Source: Erinaceus europaeus
Taxonomy: Eukaryota > Chordata > Mammalia > Eulipotyphla > Erinaceidae
DNA: 64,000 nt
Assembly (NCBI RefSeq): GCF_950295315.1
Contig: NC_080177.1
Location: 77,903,096-77,967,095 of the forward strand
Reading direction: 5' to 3'
The position numbers and the translations under genes were made by a program. Below, piece after piece: positions 33,901-47,800 of this stretch. Position 1 is the stretch's first letter, and the number at the start of each line of letters is the position of its first letter. The notes under the pieces are model-generated. The model did not search any database, was not told the DNA's origin, and worked only from the letters and a program-made list of their open reading frames with translations.

Positions 33901-36900
33901 CCATATTCAAACCCACAACCAATGCCAGGGAAAGAGTTCACAAGAGCACAGGCCTGAACACCTAAGACATGATTCGATCCCTGCCACAAGTTCCTGGAGT
34001 GGTGTTTTGGCTTTTCTGTCTTGTGAATTTACTGCGTATGAGTTAAATACTGTTTTAAAAGTCACAAAATACAACATGCTACTCACAGAATCTACAATAG
34101 ACCAATCCAAAGGATAAGCAAAGAGCTCAGGTTTGGCTGTGGGAATCTTTTCAATGAGACTCTTGATGTGTTTGCGCTTCTCTTCAGTATTCACAGCGCC
34201 TTTGGCAGCATTCTTATCATCTTCACCATAATCCAAGGGAACCAGTTTCCTTTTTCTAGGTACATCATCACTATCTTCATCCTCGAATTTGTTGAAGACA
34301 CTATCTACAGGGAGCTTCTTTCGCTTCACAGAATTAGGCTGACCAGGACTATTGGAAGCACCTATAGTGAAAACACTGTGTCAGCATGAAGACTTGGCTT
34401 TCAGTTGACAACCCACCGGCCCTGAAGAACAATGCAAAATACACTCACAAGTCTCAAAGAAAGATGCCCAACTGTAAAAAATTACTCACTACTCACAAGT
34501 GCTAGAAAATTTAACTTTCACTTCTTCTCAGAACTTGAGGCAGCTGCAGATATAGGAGCACTAGCAGAACTATGAAAACAACCGAGAGCTAGAAAGGCAT
34601 TTAAAAAATATTTTTCTATCTACCTACCAAGTGACACATATCTATTTTCTCCTTAAGCAAAACTTTAGGTATTTGCAGGGGGAAAAGAAGAAGGAATAAG
34701 GAGCGGAAGGAGTGCGAACATACCCAGTTTAAGACTCAGTCCTATTTTTGGCCTATGCTCCTCGGGTTGCTGTTGGTCGGGGGAATTTTCATGAGGAATG
34801 ATGATTCCACAGGGAGACTCGTCCCCGGGCGTGTTGGGGGTTGCGTTGCCACTCGCAGAGGAGACTGATGGGGCAGAGCTGATGGGTCTCAGAGTTGGCT
34901 TGAGACAAGGCTTCTGTTCAGGTTCTTCTTCCTCTTCCACAGGTTCTTCTCGTTTCTCCTCTTTTTCTTGCTTTTCCTCTTCCTCTTCTTCCTCTGATTC
35001 TGGTTCTTGTTTTATTTGTGGCTGTCTGCGCCTCTCAGCCTCCTGTTCCATCTAAAAGCAAAAATTTAAAAAACTTAAGACTACAACTACACTCACATTG
35101 GTTTTGTTTGTTTTCCATTATTCATGTTATCTCAATATTTTCTTCTCTAGCGAGGAATGATAGAATATGCCCGTCTTTTGGGAGTTGGGTGGTAGTGCAG
35201 CAGGTTAAGCGCACATAGCACAAAGCACAAGGACTGGCTTAGGGTCCTGGTTCGAGCCCCCGGCTCCCCACCTGACATGGAGTCGCTTCACAGGCGGTGA
35301 AGCAGGTCTGCAGGTGTCTTTCTCTCCCCCTCTCTGTCTTCCTTTCCTCTCTTTATTTCTCTCTATCCTATCTAATAACAATGACATCAATAACAACAAC
35401 AACTACAACAATAAAACAAGGGCAACAAAATAATATTAAAAAGATAAAAAAATCCATTACATGTCCATTTATCAGAAATATCAATAATATTAAACATAAT
35501 TTTAAATAGTATCAAATATATGAGATATCTAGCAATTAATATAACACAGAAGGTAAAAAAATGTTTTCATTTTTCCTCAAGAAAGAGAAAAAAATTAGAG
35601 TATAATATAATATTAGAGAAGTCCTAAATGGATGAAGAGATATTAAACATTTATATATTATCAGATTCTTCATTATATACTTGTCAACATCCAGGTGGAT
35701 GTTCAGTTCATGGGGGTGGGAGGATGGGAAGGAACATGGTCTTTTGGTGTTGGGAATGGTGTTTATGTACACTCCTATTAAGTTGTAGTCATATAAATCA
35801 CTAATTAGTATAAGTAAAAAAAAAAGTAAAAAGATTGGGAGTCGGGCTGTAGCGCAGCGGGTTAAGCACAGGTGGCGCAATGCACAAGGACCGGCATAAG
35901 GATCCCGGTTCAAACCCCGGCTCCCCACCTGCAGGGGAGTCGCTTCACAGGCGATGAAGCAGGTCTGCAGGTGTCTGTCTTTCTCTCCTCCTCTGTCTTC
36001 CCCTCCTCTCTCCATTTCTCTCTGTCCTATCCAACAACGACAACAACAATAATAACTACAACAATAAAACAAGGGCAACAAAAGGGAATAAATAAAATAA
36101 ATATTAAAAAAAAAAAAGTAAAAAGATTAACACTACCAACCTCTAATGGCAAAATAAAAAGCATAACACACATTTCCCTGACTGCATCATCACGGGCTTG
36201 CTGACAACGCCATTATCATGCTCAACTATTGCTGCAGACATTAGCTCTCACCCTCTGGAGCTCTGCATCTGGATCTGGGTGTCCTTCTGCCAGAAGGCGC
36301 TGTCTGATTTCCTCTAGTTCTTCCTTCTCTCTTTTCCTGTCCCGTTCATCTGCTTCCATTTCTTTTTCCCGATCACGCAGCCTTTTCTGAAGAGCACTAC
36401 CTCTGTAAAAAAAAGAATAAATCATGAAAGCCTTAATTCATACTCCTATTATCCACTGTAAATGTTTTCAGAAGCAGCTGATTACTAAAAGCTGCATGCT
36501 AAGTGGTCCGGGAGGTGGCAAGGTGGCTAAGGCACTAGAATTCTCAAGCATGAGGTCCTGAGTTCAATCCCCGGCAGTACATGTACCAGAGTCATGTCTG
36601 GTTCTTTAGTTCTCTCTCCTATCTTTCTCATTAATAAATAAATAAAAATCTAAAAAAAAAAAAAAAAAATCCTACCTACTAACAGTCTGAAGATTCTCTT
36701 AATGTTTTGTAACAGAGAACACCCAAGACAGCTAGTATGTCTTCTATATGCTTACGTTTAACAAGTGACCATAATTTTTTCCCTTTTGTTTGCCCTTTTG
36801 TTGTTATTATTGTTATTGCCATCGTTGTTGGATAGAACAGAGAGAAATGGAGAGGGATCGGGAAGACAGAGAGGGGGAGAGAAAGACAGACACCTGCAGA

Positions 36901-38802
36901 CCTGCTTCACCGCCTGTGAAGCGACTCCCCTGCAGGTGGGGAGCTGGGATTTCGAACCGGGATATTGAGCCAGTCCTTGCACTTTGCTACACGTATGCTT
37001 ACTCTGCTCTCGTAATCATAAATTCTAAAAAGAAAAATGTGGCTGTGGCCCAGGAGATGGTGCACTAGAGAAAGCATTGATTGGACTCGCAAGCAGGAGA
37101 TCAAGTTCGATCCTGGCAGCACATGCACCAGAGGGATGTCCGGTCCTTTCTCTTATCTATGAATGAAGAAGTGGTCTAGGAGGGCAGGAGGACCGGGGCT
37201 GAGCACTGGACATGTAGGTATGAGGTCCTGAATTCAATGCCTGACATCACGTGCACCTCAGTGATGGTCTGCTTCTCCCTCCAACAATAAAACTGTCTTC
37301 AAAAAACATGTACTGGGGGCCGGGCGGTGGCGCAGCGGGTTAAGCGCACAGGGCACGAAGCACAAGGACCGGTGCAAGGATCCCGGTTCGAGCCCCCGGC
37401 TCCCCACTTGCAGGGGTTCGCTTCACAGGTGGTGAAACACGTTTGCAGGTGTCTTTCTCTCCCCGTCTTCCCCTCCTCTTTCCATCTCTCTGTCCTTTCC
37501 AACAACGATGACATCAATAACAACAATAATTAACTACAACAATAAAGGGCAACAAAAAAGGGAATAAATAATAATTAAAAAACATGCACTCACTTCTCCC
37601 TACATCGCACCGCTTTTTAGATAGGAAACAGAAGCTACAGCGGGTGACAGAAAGGACAGACGCAACACATAAGTTCCACTTTGCGGGGTGCTGCCGCAGG
37701 AGGCGCCAGGAGAAAAGAAGAGTCACAGCTACCAGGAAGCCGAAGCATGAGCCATAGCGCAAAGCTCCTTTACCTGTAATATTTGGGGTCATCTCTGTCA
37801 TCGTCATAATCCTCTAAGAACTCCTTTAGTCTTTTGGCTTCCTTTGCCTTTGAGGAAATAAAAAAAAAAAAAATTACAAAACAAGAATAACTCATTTAGA
37901 TGCTAACAGTTTTTCCTTATGAAATTTCCTCTATGAATATTAAGTAATTGTTCTCTCACAAAACGTGAGCAAATTAAGAATCTTGATTTTTATTTATTTT
38001 TAAGAAAGACATAGTGGCTGTGAAAGCTGTGGTACATATGCACCGTGGACTACTACTCAGCTATTAAGCGTCATCTCCACATGTTGGGTGTAGAATGATG
38101 GATGTAGAACGGGATGTGGGATCAGCCAGAAAAAGAAGGATGAATATGGAATGTTCTCACTCATAGACAGACGCTGAGAAAAACAGAAGGGGAAACACAA
38201 AGCAGAACGTAGAAGCTCACATTATTTTAAATCTAAAACGACTAGGTAACAGCAAGAATCTGCTTTTCGTCTGTAAAGTCACCGTAACCTAGAATATTAC
38301 CATTTCTCTTCTTCTCTCTTCCTCTCTTTCAGCTTCTTTCTCATATTCCCGGGTTTTCTTCCTTTCTCTGATTTCCCAATTCTTAAGGCGCTAAAAAAAA
38401 AAACAAAAACACACACAAATCACAAAAAAAGTATATAAAGTCCTCCACAATATCTGACTCGGCTACAAGCACCCGACGATGAAGGTAGAAGCATTTTCCC
38501 AATTTACCTCTTGGTAAGCAGCTTCTTTTTCTCGCAGTTTTCTTTCAAGTTTTCGTCGTTCATATGCATCTTCTTCATCTTCTTCTCGGTCTCGTTTCTT
38601 GTCTTTCTCCCGCTCCCGCTCCCGCTCCCTTTCTCTCTCTCGTTCTCGTTCTCGTTCACGTTCACGTTCACGCTCTCGTTCTCTTTCGCGTTCACGTTCA
38701 CGATCTCTACTTTTTTCTCTACAAAAAAAAAATAATAAATAATAATCTGTCGTTTTCCTTCCTTTCCATCGAAAGTCAGTGGAGGGGGCAAATTATTATA
38801 CT

Positions 38803-38859
<57 letters not shown>

Positions 38860-41800
38860 ACAGATAGAATATCATTCCACTATTAAATTTGTAACTGCAT
38901 TCTAAATTTTATATAATAATGCTTATTGGTATACCCAAAAACCAGATACAATAAATTCAAAGATCTAATTACAAACAGTAAAAGATAATTAACTAGTGCA
39001 AGGAGTGAAAGTATCGAGAAGAGACTCAGGTTATCTCTCATAGATAAATAAGAATTATGTTAGTAATGGAATACTTTACATTAATGAACAAATATTTACT
39101 TCAGGGTAATAAAACCAAATTGGAAGATACCATGGGTCTGACAGAACACAACTGTTTTTTTTTAAAATTTTTTTATTTATAAAAAGGAAACTGACTAAAC
39201 CATAGGAAAAGAGGGTTGCAATTCCACACAATCCCCACCACTAGAACTCCGTATCCCATACCATCCTGCTAACTTTCCTATTCTTTAACCCTCTGGGAGT
39301 ACGGACACAAGGTCATTGTCGGGGTGCAGAAGGTTGAAGGTCTGGCTTCTGTAATTGCTTCAATGCTGAACATGGGCATTGGCAGGTCGATCCATATTCT
39401 CAGCCTGTCTCTCTCTTTCCCTAGTGGAAAACTGTGTTTCTATGAAACACTACTCTAAATCTAGTACAAAGACGTCAATTTAATTCATGTCAAAATCTTA
39501 TGATTGGGAGTTGGGCGGTAGCGCAGTGGGTTAAGCACAAGTGGCACGAAGCTCAAGGACTGACATAAGGATCCCAGTTCGAGAACCCGGATCCCAACCT
39601 CCAAGGAAGTCGCATCAAAATCAATGAAGCAGGTCTGAAGGTGTCTGTCTTTCTCTCACCCTTTCTGTCTTCCCTTCCTCTCTCCAATTCTCTCTGTCCT
39701 ATCGATCATCATCATCATTAACGACAACAATAATAACTACAACAAGGGCAACAAAAGGGTACAAATAAATATTTAAAATTTTGAAAAAAAATATAATTAT
39801 TCAAAAGCAGTATTATTTTTTAACTTGGGGGGGTTACTGAGACTTGAATACCAATTAAAGATTAAGATCAAGCAGCCAGTGGACAGACTTGATGCTTATG
39901 TTTCTGCACCTATAATCAGATGGGAAATTTGCGAACACTCAAAACTTCCTCATAAAAGAAAAGTGAGGGAGTCTGGCGGTAGCGCAGTGGGTTAAGCACA
40001 CGTGGTGCAAGGCGCAAGGACTGGCCTAAGGATCACGGTTCAAGCCCCCGGCTCCCCACCTGCAGGGGAGTCACTTCACAGGCAGTGAAGGTCTGCAGGT
40101 GTCTTTTTCTCTTTCTCTCTGTCTTCCCCTCCTCTATCCATTTCTCTCTGTATCCAACAATGACAATAACAATAATAACTACAACAATAAAAAGTAACAA
40201 GGAAAAAAAAAAGTAACAAGGGCAACAAAAGGGAAAATTAATAATGAAAAAAAATTATTTAAAAAAAAAAGTGACCTGGGACCAGATGGTGGTGCACCTG
40301 GTTAAGCGCACACACTACAGTGTGCAAGGATCCAGGTTCAAGCTCCTGGGCCCCACCTGCAGGGGGAAGACTTCATGAGTGGTAAAGCAGGGCTATAGGT
40401 TGTCTCTCTCCCTCTCTATCTCCCTCTTCCCTCTCAATTTCTGTCTCTATCCAATGATAAATAAAATATGGAAAAAAAAAAAAAAGAAAAAAAAAGTGAC
40501 CTTCAGGGCTGGACCTTAATGCACTACGAATCAACTTACTGCTCCTCAAGTCCAGTTTTCCCATTTTGTTGCCTTTGTTAGTGCTGGATAAGACAGAGAG
40601 AAATGAAGACAGAGAGGGAAGACAGAGAGGGGTGGAGAAAGACAGACACCTGCAGACCTGCTTTACTGCTTGTGAAGTGAACCCACTACAGGTAGGGAGC
40701 CAGAGCTCAAACGTGGATCCTTTCGTGGGTCCTTGCGCTTTGTTCCACCTGCGCTTAAGCTGCTACGCTACTGACAGCCCACAATTGACAACTTTTAGTT
40801 AGGAAAACATGGTGAGGGGTTGTAGAAGACAACATAATGGTTGTTCAAACAACTTCCACGCTTGAGGCTCTGAGGTTCCAGGTTTAATCCCCAGCACTAT
40901 CATAAGCCAGAGCTGAGCAGTGCTCTAATGTAAAAATAAATAAATAACTACCAGTAGCCATAAAGACAAATTAAAATCTGAGAGGATAACACAACCTCAA
41001 TGAGACTGTGAATAGAGAAATATGTGTACCAACCCAAGGAAACCACATCTGCCTATAACACTAGGTGGGCAGTTGGTTAGGTTTTTTGGTTCTGTCAAGA
41101 CTAATTTCAGACAGAAACTAAGTGTACATTGACAATAATTACTGTAATGATTACTGTAGTCAGTGTTTTCCATATGTACCGGACTGGAAATCATGAGGTG
41201 CCATCAATTTAATGTGAATTGTCCCACTGAATAAACATGCATAAAAACAAAAAACAAACAAGCAAACAAAATCGGTAACTTTTGTAAAGCCTTGCTTACC
41301 TTGATCGACTACGATCCTTATTCCGATCTGAACTCCTTTCTCGATCTCGGTCCCGGTCTCTCTCACGATCGCGATCCCGATCTCTTTCTTTCGTCCGGTC
41401 ACGATCCCTATCCCGTTCTCGTTCCCGCTCCCGTTCCTTCTCCTTTTCTCGTTCACGTTCTCTTTCCCTTTCTCGTTCCCGTTCTCGCCTTTCTCGTTCC
41501 CTTTCACGCTCCCTCTCTCTTTCTCTCCGTTCTTTCTCAATTTCCTGTCTTTCTTTTTCTTTTTTTCCTTTCTCTTCTTCCAGTTTCTAGAAACCAATAA
41601 AAGTACTTTTAGAGTTAACTCAATAGCTCCAACATTCAGACAGAATTTTCCCTGTGTTCCCAATATAAAGAACAAAATAAACAAGCAAACAACACTCGTA
41701 TTTTAAACATTAAGTAATTATGATCTTGACAATTTAAACCGGAATAATCACAAAACTGAACATATTCCATGCAAAACCATACACTGTACACAGACCATAA

Positions 41801-44800
41801 ACCTCTAATCCTGGATGTTGGGAAAGTGAGTCATGTGTGGCCGCCCACTTAAAATGATCATGTAGTAATGACAAAAGTCCTTGAAGAATGCATTTTATGG
41901 TAATTTCTAGAAATACCTTCAAGTTCACGATAATTCATTTGATTCTGTTATGAATCTCTGTAAATCTGTGAAATCAGACACTGATATAAATCATAATCCC
42001 AGACTTCCAAGTATCTTAAGGTGTTCTAGCTGAGGTTTTCACAGGGAAAATCAGAGAACTGGGTTGTTATAAAGCAACTAGGTAATCTCCCTGGTTTTAG
42101 CACTCTTTCAAAACACAAATTTCGAGGCTGAATTCAGTCAAGGTCTGTCGTATCATCTGCAGAAACATTTCACCCACAAATATAGGATGGACAACTCACC
42201 AAATATTTTAAATCTGAAAATCACTCACTTCCAACTGAGTTGTGCATCAGTGGTAATAGTTTAATTAAATTGAATTTTAAAAGCAAAATATTTACACCTA
42301 TAATGCCTACATTATAAGAGAATAATTACATGAATTATAATAATGTATCAGCAGTGTCAAGTTCATCCTTGGGAAGGAATGGTTTTTGTATTAACTTACA
42401 GATGCTGAGCTAGGATAGGACATGGATCGCCAACACTGGATTAACCTTGCCTATAAGCTATGCTTCTGGGAGGAAGAGCAAGTACACGGTTCACAAATAG
42501 ACCAAACAGCGAAGTCAGACCGAGTTCGCATCCTGCGAGACTACTAACGCACCATGTCTTCTACACAGACTCAGAAAAGTTAGCCGGAACAGGAAAAACA
42601 AAGCCAAACAATATACAAAACACACTTATCCCATTGGTTCCATGTTTAGTGGCATCAATATTCAATTAATCTAACAACAAAATGTGCATTTTGTTCTTTT
42701 CTCAGTCATGTAAAGCATTTGAAACAACTTTAAAAAACAATCTTACCTTTAATACTTTTTCTCTTGCTCATGGGTCATAGAACTGATAGGATTACAAAGA
42801 AAAGCTAATGCACGGGGAAAAAAACCCAGTATATTCAGTGGCTGTGCCAGTTTGTATCAAAGTAGAATACAGGCAAAGCCAATACTGAATATACTGAGTT
42901 ACAAAGGGAAGAAAAAGAAACAGAAAAGGGAAAAAGAAAGAAATAGAAAGCTATTTCAAGGGGAAGATTCTAATTTCTGAAACAGTTCCAATGGAATAAA
43001 AAATTCTTTTCAAAAATGAGGCTAAACTACATAAAACTTACCTCTATATCATACACTTAAAAAAGAAATGTTTCTGAGATAATAGATACTTACAGGTTAC
43101 TTTTAGCTGTTCCAATAATAATTTTTTGGAGAAATCTTCAACTATTTTAATCTTGCTTATCCACTGAACTATTTATCTCTACTAAATGTATAGTTCCATT
43201 TATGTAAACAACAATGTTTGTTAACTCAATTCAAAATTATGTTCTAAGTATAGGAATCAGAGAATCTGCTCCATACTATCTGCACTTCTAAAGATAAAAA
43301 ATATGCAGTAAAAGGGCACATATATACACACATATATATGTATATTCTCAAAGACTGGCGAAAGGGGAAGGGAAATGAGTCTGAAAAATGAAGGTGAAAT
43401 AATGAAAGGACAGGAAAATAATCTTAAATCTTACCTTATTCTCTCTTCAGACTCATCCGTGCTGTAAATGGACGCCCCCTGCCACGCTGATACCCTGACA
43501 GTCTTGTGGTTATTAAATAAACTCATTGCAAAACATGCAAAGGTTCACTGAGCTCATTTTTTATTATTACAGTCTGAAACATCCCCTTTTAGGTATACCA
43601 CCCAATAATAACTAAAATGAGAAACCCTATTTTCTTTTTTGACTTTTATGCATTCTGAAAATTCTAAGCAAAATTGCTTCCCAACCATCGCCCATGAAAT
43701 AAGTCTGATAATCAAGTATCTGACAGTTTAACAAACTATGAAGCAACTATCTTTTAAATTACATCTTAAAATGTAATTTTAAAGAGTCGGGTAGTAGAGC
43801 AGTGGGTTAAGTGCATGTGGTGTGAAGCACAAAGACCAGCATAAGTATCCCGGTTTGAGCCCCCGGCTCCACACCTGCAGGGGAGTCGCTTTACAGGTGG
43901 TAAAGCACATCTTTCTGCCCCCATCTCTGTCTTCCCCTCCTATCTCCAATTCTGTCTTATCTCACGATGACAACAACAACAATAAGTACAACAACAAAAA
44001 ATAAGGAAAATAAACAAATACAAAAAAATTTTTTTTAAGTTTTCTCAAAATGTGCCGATGACAAGACAGAAATGTTAAGTAGCCAACAAGGGCAGCAAAA
44101 GGGAATAAATAAATAAATAAATATTTTTTTAAAAAGAAAGAAAGAAAAGAAATGGAAGTAGCCCCCCACCCCCGTACCATTTAAGAGAATGGGAACTTGA
44201 GTACTGGACTTAAGGAATGTACTGCTGTATGAGGACTTCACACAAATCACCTTTTTAATTTTCAAGTTTTATCTAGAACATTTCTCTACTTGAAAGATTT
44301 AATTTAAAAAAAAATTATTTATATTTATTTATTAGAAACAGCCAGAAATTGAGGGAAGAGTGGGACAGAGAGAAAGAAAGGCCCCTGCAGCACTGCTTCA
44401 CCACTTGTGAAGCTTTCCTTCTACAGGTGGGGACCAGGAACTCGAACCTGGGTACTCGCATTGTAACGTGTGCGCAACCAGGTGCGCCACCACACGGCCC
44501 CCAGGTTTAATTCTTAATGAAGTACTGTGAATATTTCATGAGTGCAAAATTAAAGGACTTTCAGAAAGTAAATACTTAGCAGTGTTGACTTAATGTCACT
44601 ATTAGTACTTATCTTGGGATTTTAACAGAAATTAAGGAAAAAAAAAAAGACTGAACACAACATTTTATGGAGTTAACAGGTCACTCAATCTTACGAGTAG
44701 AACCATTACCATCTTTTTCCTGACACCAAAACGCATCTCATGCAATGTTTCATGTTATCTTATACATATGTCACCATCAACAATAGCAAACATTTACTTA

Positions 44801-47800
44801 TGCACTGTCACCGAGAGAAGCTTGCAATAGGAAAACTGCAGTAAGATTTATTACAGCAATACTCACTACCAAGCCAGTTACCCCTTTGCATATTTTTCCG
44901 AGGGGGCATCCATAAATATAATAAAAAACAGAAGCTCATACTTACATCCTATTCCTTGTTACTTTCCAAGCTGAGAGTTTCATCTTGCATTAGTCACCAT
45001 ATGATCTCTATCATAATGGTGGGGGTCAATGAATAGATTAGCTTTATGGGAATTTACAGTTCTTCCATGCATCTAAATTTTGGTAAGTCTGGTAACCACT
45101 GACCTATTTTTTAAAATCTCCCCCTCTCAATTCTAGACAAATATAAATCTTAAATTTTAATCTCAGCTTTAAAAAGTTTCCTAAGATTAAGTTCAATAAC
45201 TGCCCACAAAAAAAAAAAAAAAAAAAAAAAAAAAACACGAGTGAATGTCATCCTGATTCCCCGTAAGAATCTGAGTTTACGTTGAAATCTTTAAGGAAAG
45301 AAAGAAAAAGGGGCTTCTAGCCACACTAAAGTGAGAGGACGCAGAGAAGTCTAGATGTGATATGTAAAGGACCACTTTATTATAGTCAGCTGACTTTTTG
45401 CTTTTTGCTGAATATCAAACCTACTGAGACCTACAACAGTCACTTAATTATATCCTGATATAAGGTTGGTGGGTGTGTGTGTGCATTCGCTTTAGATTCT
45501 GTAAAAAATCTAGATTGGTATCAAGTGAAAAGGCAAATATACTACCTTGTGTGTATCTCTGAATTTGCTGATCTCTCGGGATATCAGGTCTCTTTTGTCT
45601 TCTTCCATTTCAATAGCATTTATATCCTCCTAAGAGATAAGGGAGACAGGAAGAAAGGTAAAAGAGATGAGACTATATCCATTAGTACAAATAAATAAAA
45701 GCTAAAAGTCAGATAGTATCTACAGCTTTTAAAAATACAAGTCAACAGCAGAGCAGCAAATAAAAATCTGTGCTTTTACTACTAAAAACAAAAAAAAAAA
45801 AACAAGTAAATAGTCAATCTGGTATTTAGCAGTAAGTATTGTTCTTGAGAAAGCACAGAATGAACACAAACCTTAGTGATGAGTGGATAAGGGATCAGTG
45901 GGGCCACAGGAAATCTGCGGAAAATCTGTGGAAAATCCATCAAGTTAAAAACAAAACCAAAATGAAACCCAACAGCTCAACTCTGCAAAACAATCTTGTT
46001 AAAATCATAGACAATGTAAGATTTTTGTCACATTTTCTTGATTTCAAACTACTTGATACTAACAGGGGTGCTGGCTGACTTTCTAGAGTCTGTCTTCCAT
46101 ATCCTTTCCCTCTGCATTTCCTAAACCAAAAAGGTCTCATAACAAAGATTTTTTTTCCTTCTTTTTTTACCAGAGCACTGCTCAGCTCTGGCTTATGGTG
46201 GTGCGGGAGACTGGACCTGGGACTTCGAAGCCTCAGGACTGAGTCTCTAACTGGATAACATTATGCTATCTAACTCCACCCAGCAGACAAGAATTTTTTT
46301 CCACTTAATATTCAAGAAGCAGTAACAGTTCTATCAACAAAGTTACCCCACAGTACAATAGTGCAGGACCTCTTACACCCTGTTTTCCCAACCCCTATGA
46401 AACAAACATGTCTACTGAAGTGTCTCCCTTCTAGTACAATGCTGTATTAATCACCAGTACCTGAGTCACTCTGATAAATACCATAATCAATAATTAGCAT
46501 TTGATTAGATATGTCTTTTTATAAGTATAAGAAAAGTAAGCTGAGCAGTAAAAATGTATTTTGTCTCCAAGAAAATTGAAGATGGCCTATATACGGCAGC
46601 AAAATTATAAATAATATAAACTGTAATGAACCCATGTTAAGTGTTAAATCCCTGTGTGTGGACTCATAGTATCTTTATAGGTACATGACAGATACAAAAA
46701 AAATGTGTTCTGTGTATCTGAGGAGTTGGGCAGTGGTGGTAAGGACCGGTGTAAGGATCCCAGTTCCAGCCCCCCCGGCTCTCCACTGAAAGTGGAGTCG
46801 CTTCACAGGCGGTGAAGCAGGTCTGCAGGTGTCTGTCTGTCCCTCCTCTCTCCATTTCTCTCTGTCCTATCTAACAAAGATGACATCAAAAACCACAACA
46901 ATAATAAAAAATAAGGGCAACAAAAGGGAAAATAAATAAAATATCAAAAAATGAAAATTAAATATCAAAAAATTAAAATATCAAAAATTAAAATATCAAA
47001 AATTAAATTAAATATCAAAAAATCAAAATTTAAAACATCAAAAAATTAAAGTAAAAATTAAAGTAAATAAAATATCAAAATTAAAATAAATATCAAAAAA
47101 TTAAAAATAAATTAAAAATTAAAATTAAAAAATTAAAATATCAAAAAATTAAATTAACTGAGAACACAGCATAATGGTTATATAAAAAGAGTCTCATGCT
47201 GTGGTCTGGGAGATAGCACAGGACACTCAAGCATGAAGTTCAAGTTCAATCCCCAGCAGCACATGTACCAGAGTGATGTCTGACACTCGCCCCCATCTTT
47301 TCATAAATAAATAAATAAATCTAAAGAGAGAGTTTCTCATGCCTGAGACTACCAAGGTCCAAGGTTTAATACCCCACACTGTCATGAGCCAGAGCAGAGA
47401 AGTTCTCTGAAAGAAGAAAAGAGGTAGAGAGAACACAAACCACATCATTTCATTCAATTTAGATTCCTGAATGTTCACTTAGCTCAGACTGACAAAGGAG
47501 TAACATTGGAGGAGTATTTTAATTTCATGTTCCTCCAGTTAAAAAATGAACAGCATTACACCCATAAAGAGGGCTGAAATGATTTATAAGAAAAGGCAGC
47601 TGGGGCCAGGTGGTGGCACACTAAGTGTGCACATTATAATGCACAAACAAGGTTCTAAGTTCAAGACCCTGGTCCCTACCTGCAGGGCTGCAGGTGTGTC
47701 TCTGTCTCAATCTCCTCCATCCCTTTCTATTTCTCTCTGTCTCTATTCAATAATAAATAAGTAATTTAAAAAAAAAAGGCATCATAAACTTAAAAAAAAA

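Noticed and set aside
33907..34329. Long minus-strand frame extending past the RBM25 PWI exon
   Set aside because: Reads through the GTGAGT donor at 34,086 into the intron; the true exon stops at 34,087.
34798..35055. Plus-strand Ser/Gly-rich frame
   Set aside because: Shadow of the Glu-rich RBM25 exon on the other strand.
38511..38905. Plus-strand Phe/Ser- and Val/His-rich frames
   Set aside because: Shadow of the RE-rich exon.
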